Source: Paenibacillus etheri (lineage in GTDB: Bacteria; Bacillota; Bacilli; Paenibacillales; Paenibacillaceae). Taken from it: a DNA stretch of 64,000 nt. The stretch spans positions 36,761-100,760 of the forward strand of contig NZ_LCZJ02000026.1 in NCBI RefSeq assembly GCF_001012825.1, in the 5' to 3' direction. The translations under genes and the position numbers were made by a program. The notes under the pieces were generated by a model. It made no database searches and was not told the origin of the DNA. It saw only the letters and a program-made list of their open reading frames with translations. Positions within the stretch are counted from its first letter, which is position 1; each line of letters begins with the position of its first letter. This document shows, piece by piece, positions 60,083 through 64,000 of this stretch.

Positions 60083-61521
60083 TTCAGCCAGTGGTATACT
60101 TTGTGGGGGTTGGTCTGATCATGCTTAGCAGTAGAGCTGAAGCGTTTAACCGGCACAAGCTGCTTTTCAGGCAGAACCCCTTTACTAATCAATACTTTTG
60201 TACCTTTAGGAATCAACGCGAATAGCTCCTCTACATCTTCTCGCCCCATTCGAATACATCCAAGAGATTCATCCTTACCAACACTATCAGGCTCATTCGT
60301 GCCATGAATAGCATAATTACTATCCGAAAGCTGAAGCCCTCTGCTGCCGAAATCCCCATCATCTCGGCCATTCGGATTGACTACTTTATCTGTAATGATG
60401 AAATTGCCCTCCGGTGTCTTATCTCCGCCAAGTCCTACTGCATAATTCCGCAAAATAATAGAACCGCTGACTACAGCCAATCTGTGATTTTGTTTATCCA
60501 CAATGACTCTTAGCGGCTGATCAAAAAATGGAACGTCACTCGCATCACTTCCACTCACACTTAATGCTGTCGGTATACTTCTCACACCATCGTGAGTTGA
60601 GCTCGAAGGCTCCGCTGCGTCTTCTGTTCCCAGTGCCATTTTGTTCGTAGCCACCGCTTTAAGAGGGCTGAATTCCCGCTTCATGACGGTTGTCGTCCCA
60701 CCAATCCAGTTCTCAGGAAATGATCCCGTCAAATCCGCTAATGTATCTGGAAGCATCCCTTTATCTTCTTGATAAGCCTGCATTGCACTCCAGAGTGTGG
60801 CAAGCTCCTCTTGGTCACCCTGCCATTCTACTGCATCCTTGGCGAGCTGCCCTTGCTCTGGCGGCTCACATGCACATGCCTTAGGATCGTAAGACTGGTA
60901 TACCATCCGTCCCTTTCCATTCTTTTGCAGCGTGAAATTTAGCGGAAGCTTCTCTTTCCAGAACAGCCACTTTCCCTCTCGCCCCATCCCTAACGCAGCT
61001 GCTTCAAAAGGTTCTTTACGCATTAGCATTTTCGCCATTAACTTCCCTTGCGAAGCCGCAGCTGCATTCTCTTGCGCTGTATACATCACTTTTTCCGCCT
61101 CAATAACAGGCTCTTGGACGGAGTCTTTTTGATCTGGCGGATCTTTGACTTCTGAAGCTGTCTTGTCTTGAAGGACTTCTTGCTCTCCTTGCTCTCCTGT
61201 AACACCAATACCCGGAGCCACTGCTGAAGGTACCATTAACAGTATAAGAAGCATTAGCGCCAGTGATATGTATCTCAATCTTTGTTGGCCGCGTTCACGC
61301 TGGCGACTCGCTTGCAGCAATCCATCTTCGTATTCGCGTAGCATTTCAGCAGGTACCTTGCTATGCTCGAAAGCCTCATACACTTCACCAGCCTGATTGA
61401 AGCAATAATTAGCTTTTCCGTGTTGACCATTCTTATAGTATTCCTTCCCCAGCAAGTACCATGCCATTTTGTTATCTGGGTGCATCTGTACATATGCTTT
61501 GAGGTGCTGTGAGTTCTTCAT
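60079..61521 (-). CDS. L,D-transpeptidase (YkuD) with TPR-like N-terminus and membrane anchor
   Basis: The 480-residue protein begins with a TPR-like region (LKAYVQMHPDNKMAWYLLGKEYYKNGQHGKANYCFNQAGEVYEA), then a membrane helix at about residues 83-103 (YISLALMLLILLMVPSAVAPG). A long linker comes next. The YkuD domain is C-terminal: IVDKQNHRLAVVSG, YAIHGTNEPDSVGKDESLGCIRMGREDVEELFALI, with the catalytic His and Cys in the HGT and SLGCIRM motifs. It cross-links peptidoglycan outside the membrane through non-classical 3-3 or similar bonds. The TPR part would sit in the cytoplasm. Confidence 0.92.
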   Translation of the reverse strand: MKNSQHLKAYVQMHPDNKMAWYLLGKEYYKNGQHGKANYCFNQAGEVYEAFEHSKVPAEMLREYEDGLLQASRQRERGQQRLRYISLALMLLILLMVPSAVAPGIGVTGEQGEQEVLQDKTASEVKDPPDQKDSVQEPVIEAEKVMYTAQENAAAASQGKLMAKMLMRKEPFEAAALGMGREGKWLFWKEKLPLNFTLQKNGKGRMVYQSYDPKACACEPPEQGQLAKDAVEWQGDQEELATLWSAMQAYQEDKGMLPDTLADLTGSFPENWIGGTTTVMKREFSPLKAVATNKMALGTEDAAEPSSSTHDGVRSIPTALSVSGSDASDVPFFDQPLRVIVDKQNHRLAVVSGSIILRNYAVGLGGDKTPEGNFIITDKVVNPNGRDDGDFGSRGLQLSDSNYAIHGTNEPDSVGKDESLGCIRMGREDVEELFALIPKGTKVLISKGVLPEKQLVPVKRFSSTAKHDQTNPHKVYHWLN

Positions 61522-61571
61522 CGGAACCTCCGAGAGTTTATAATTCCTACCTTATTAATATCGGTCAGACA

Positions 61572-61625
61572 TAGCAAAAAAGACATCCCTGGCTGAACAA
61601 AATGTTCGCAGAAGATGTCTTTATG
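61572..61625 (-). terminator. Terminator after the ferredoxin gene
   Basis: On the minus strand AAAGACATC and GATGTCTTT enclose an inner hairpin GCGAACA / TGTTC-like; then six T follow. Confidence 0.75.
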
Positions 61626-61655
61626 TGGTGTCGCACGTTACTCTTTATCGAGTAA

Positions 61656-61946
<291 letters not shown>

Positions 61947-62047
61947 TTATTTTTCTCATATTAATATAAAAAGGATACAATTTCAATTGATTTTCAATAC
62001 GTTTGCATTTCTGACGCATTCTATAGCATCAATTTCGACACGTCTTT

Positions 62048-63379
62048 TCAATCTTTATCTGACTCAACAGACAACAGATTATCCTTTTGCAGTGAGGTAC
62101 CACGTTCCTTATGATTACGGAGCCTTGCAGAATGAGTATCACTTAACATCCCAGCAGTCAAAACCGCATTTTCGCCAAATTTATTGCGAAGCATATCCAT
62201 GGCCTTAGTCAGTGACTCTTTCTTAGGCTGCCGTTCGTAATCGAACAAATCAAGCTGAATTGCAGAATCCTCTTTAGCAATCAATCCTTGCAAGGTCACA
62301 CCAAGCAGCCGTACGGGCTTCTCGCCATTCCAATGTCGAACATACAGGTCACAGACTGACTTGTAGATATCCTCTCCACTCTCTGAGGGCGCCTCAAGCT
62401 GACGCGAACGAGTAATTGTCTTCATATCCGGCGTCCGAATGGTAAGCTGCACACCCGAAGCCACAAGCCCTTGCTTTCGCAAGCGCCGCGCTACCTGATC
62501 ACTTAGATTCAGCAAAATGGGGCGTACCTCAGCAAGGCCAATAACATCCCGCGGCAGTGTAGTAGTGTGTCCGATCGACTTACTCTGCTCCCGCTCAGGA
62601 TTTACTATCCCATGATCGATGCCATTACCTGCACGCTTTAGCCATGAGCCCATAACTCCAAAATTCTCAACCAGCATTTTCTCATCTGCCGCTGCTAACT
62701 GACCAATACTGTAAATACCCAGTTTACGAAGCTTTTCTGCTGTTTTCCCGCCAATGCCGAACATTTCATTACATGGCTTGTCCCATAAAATCTTAGGTAC
62801 ATCTCGCAACCGTAGTACTGATATGCCATTTGGCTTTTTTAAATCCGAGGCCATCTTCGCCAGCAGCTTATTTGGAGCAATACCAATGGAGCATGGCAAG
62901 CCCAATTCCTCCATTATACGGCGCTGAATGGTTTCCGCAATTTCCATCGGCGTACCGAATTGTCGAGAGCCGGTTATATCTAAGTAACATTCATCTATCG
63001 ACACTGCTTCCAATAATGGTGTATAGCTATAAGCAATCTGCATAAACGCATTAGAATATTTGCGGTATAAATGGAAGTCCGGCTTAATAACGATAAGCGA
63101 TGGACAAATACGAAGCGCCTTCTGAACCTGCATCCCCGTCGAGATCCCCAATCTGCGGGCGACATACGAACAAGTAACAATGATCCCTTTCCGTAATTCC
63201 ACACTACCCGCAACCGCAGTAGCCTTACCTCTGAATTGGTCCGGATCCTCTGCCTCATGCACCGAGCAATAAAAAGCATTCATATCCACATGCAGGATGA
63301 CCCTGCCACTCGTTGGATAATACTGATTAACATTATGCACAATATCTACCTTCTTATCCTCAGGGTCTCTATTGTCCAA
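62048..63379 (-). CDS. dinB: DNA polymerase IV
   Basis: The 443-residue protein is a Y-family polymerase used in translesion DNA synthesis. Catalytic motifs are LHVDMNAFYCSVHEAED (Asp near residue 32) and VSIDECYLDITG (Asp-Glu near 126). The thumb is seen in MFGIGGKTAEKLRKLGIYSIGQLA and the little finger in SIGHTTTLPRDV onward. The ending has no clear beta-clamp pentapeptide, though QLDLFDY fits a QLxLF motif at about 376. The start is a TTG at 63379 after a GGAGAGG site. Confidence 0.93.
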   Translation of the reverse strand: MDNRDPEDKKVDIVHNVNQYYPTSGRVILHVDMNAFYCSVHEAEDPDQFRGKATAVAGSVELRKGIIVTCSYVARRLGISTGMQVQKALRICPSLIVIKPDFHLYRKYSNAFMQIAYSYTPLLEAVSIDECYLDITGSRQFGTPMEIAETIQRRIMEELGLPCSIGIAPNKLLAKMASDLKKPNGISVLRLRDVPKILWDKPCNEMFGIGGKTAEKLRKLGIYSIGQLAAADEKMLVENFGVMGSWLKRAGNGIDHGIVNPEREQSKSIGHTTTLPRDVIGLAEVRPILLNLSDQVARRLRKQGLVASGVQLTIRTPDMKTITRSRQLEAPSESGEDIYKSVCDLYVRHWNGEKPVRLLGVTLQGLIAKEDSAIQLDLFDYERQPKKESLTKAMDMLRNKFGENAVLTAGMLSDTHSARLRNHKERGTSLQKDNLLSVESDKD

Positions 63380-63435
63380 TTTAGAATACCTCTCCGCTGC
63401 GGTTAGGTCAACTTAAGAGGCTGTAAAGTTCTTTG

Positions 63436-63463
63436 TTACATTCCCGCGTAAAAATGCTATAAT
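63436..63463 (+). promoter_or_regulatory. Promoter of the citramalate synthase gene
   Basis: TTACAT (63436-63441), 16 bases, TATAAT (63458-63463). The leader of about 90 bases includes a hairpin CTTCCG / CGGAAG (63490-63526). No T-box or other known leucine-type leader was seen. Confidence 0.6.
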
Positions 63464-63558
63464 ATATAAATTCATTTCCCTTGCCAATGCTTCCGATGTG
63501 AGTTTTGCACGAAGTGAATCCGGAAGACGAAGCTTACAAAACTTTTAGGAGGACACTC

Positions 63559-64000
63559 ATGTCTAAGTCCATCTCCATCTTCGATACTACATTACGCGAC
63601 GGCACCCAAGGTGAAGGCATCAGTCTGTCGGCTGACGACAAGCTGAAGATTGCCAAGAAGCTAGATGATCTGGGTGTGCACTATATTGAAGGTGGCATCC
63701 CGGGAAGCAACAATAAAGACATTGAATTTTTCAAAAGAGTCAAGGAGCTTCATCTGAACGCCAAAATCACAGCGTTCGGTAGCACACGGCGGAAGAATTC
63801 CTTGGCCGAAAACGATGACAATTTAAAACGCATGATTGATGCAGGGGTTCCTGCAGCTACACTCGTCGGAAAATCTTGGGATTTTCATGTACACACTGCA
63901 TTACAGACTACACTTGAGGAGAATCTCGCCATGATTGGCGACTCCATATCCTACTTGAAACGCAAAGGCCTTGAAGTGATTTTTGATGCCGAGCATTTCT
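63559..64000 (+). CDS. cimA: Citramalate synthase (partial, 5' part)
   Basis: The 147 codons present begin MSKSISIFDTTLRDGTQGEGISLSADDKLKIAKKLDDLGVHYIEGGIPGSNNKDIEFF. This is the CimA-type opening of the LeuA/HMGL-like family: DTTLRDGTQGEG with the metal Asp and catalytic Arg, and EGGIPGSNNKD, which separates citramalate synthase from 2-isopropylmalate synthase (EVGFPxxS). It condenses pyruvate and acetyl-CoA on the threonine-independent route to isoleucine. An AGGAGG site lies before the ATG. The gene runs beyond the window. Confidence 0.93.
   Translation, partial: MSKSISIFDTTLRDGTQGEGISLSADDKLKIAKKLDDLGVHYIEGGIPGSNNKDIEFFKRVKELHLNAKITAFGSTRRKNSLAENDDNLKRMIDAGVPAATLVGKSWDFHVHTALQTTLEENLAMIGDSISYLKRKGLEVIFDAEHF

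Noticed and set aside
63464-63558. T-box or leucine-responsive leader before citramalate synthase
   Set aside because: The leader is short, and neither a T-box sequence nor a branched-chain leader peptide is seen, only a simple hairpin.

Overview
The window looks like a chromosomal stretch of a Paenibacillus-type endospore-forming member of the Bacillota. Reasons seen in the sequence: AGGAGG-type ribosome binding sites before nearly every gene, moderate G+C, a YjcZ-type sporulation micro-protein, a tRNA-Leu without an encoded CCA end, YhaN/YhaO- and AprX-like proteins, and a sugar ABC importer with two permeases and a large lipoprotein but no ATPase. No rRNA, prophage, intact insertion sequence or CRISPR array was seen. 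Most of the window is ordinary core and accessory gene content, with several decayed genes and repeat-rich intergenic regions.

Left part (1-14.5 kb): the end of a probable cell-wall amidase, a divergent polysaccharide deacetylase, glycerol dehydrogenase, and a deletion scar that joins a MerR-regulator remnant to a short-chain dehydrogenase remnant. A five-gene minus-strand operon follows for heme uptake and use (IsdE-like lipoprotein, permease, ATPase, HugZ-like heme oxygenase, DinB-like protein), with two Fur-type operators and a promoter upstream. Next to it is a frameshifted fhuF-type iron reductase. A divergent MerR regulator / MATE exporter / acetyltransferase-like protein / DUF6320 membrane protein cluster has a textbook MerR-type promoter with a 19-base spacer. 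An AprX-like intracellular subtilisin lies beside a small protein with a very basic N-terminal tail.

Middle (14.5-36.3 kb): a YtrA-type GntR/ABC operon with a 24-base palindromic operator, a tRNA-Leu, small conserved proteins, xpt, a YkvI-like membrane protein, the yhaO/yhaN nuclease-ATPase pair, a glycosyltransferase, an RsmF-like rRNA methyltransferase, yjcZ, two short enzyme genes, a PanE-like reductase, a TetR regulator, a three-gene ABC-2 exporter and a serine hydrolase. Two intergenic regions (about 17.2-17.9 kb and 30.1-30.8 kb) carry seven copies of a 21-base palindrome, spaced 51-63 bases apart.

Right part (36.5-64 kb): a nine-gene carbohydrate operon (tautomerase, two permeases, AraC-type response regulator, sensor kinase, SDR reductase, two heparinase-like lyases, binding lipoprotein) that looks designed for a uronic-acid-containing polysaccharide, with a candidate CcpA site upstream. 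Then comes a flavodiiron protein / rubredoxin reductase / rubredoxin / Crp-Fnr operon whose upstream region holds the same 15-base Fur-like operator found at the heme operon. A CapA-like pseudogene, a c-di-GMP-I (GEMM) riboswitch with a terminator in front of a secreted DUF6612-like protein, a HAD phosphatase, a pseudouridine synthase, a second RsmF-like methyltransferase, a small alarmone synthetase with a DUF309 protein, pyrD, an L,D-transpeptidase, ferredoxin, DNA polymerase IV and the start of citramalate synthase complete the window.
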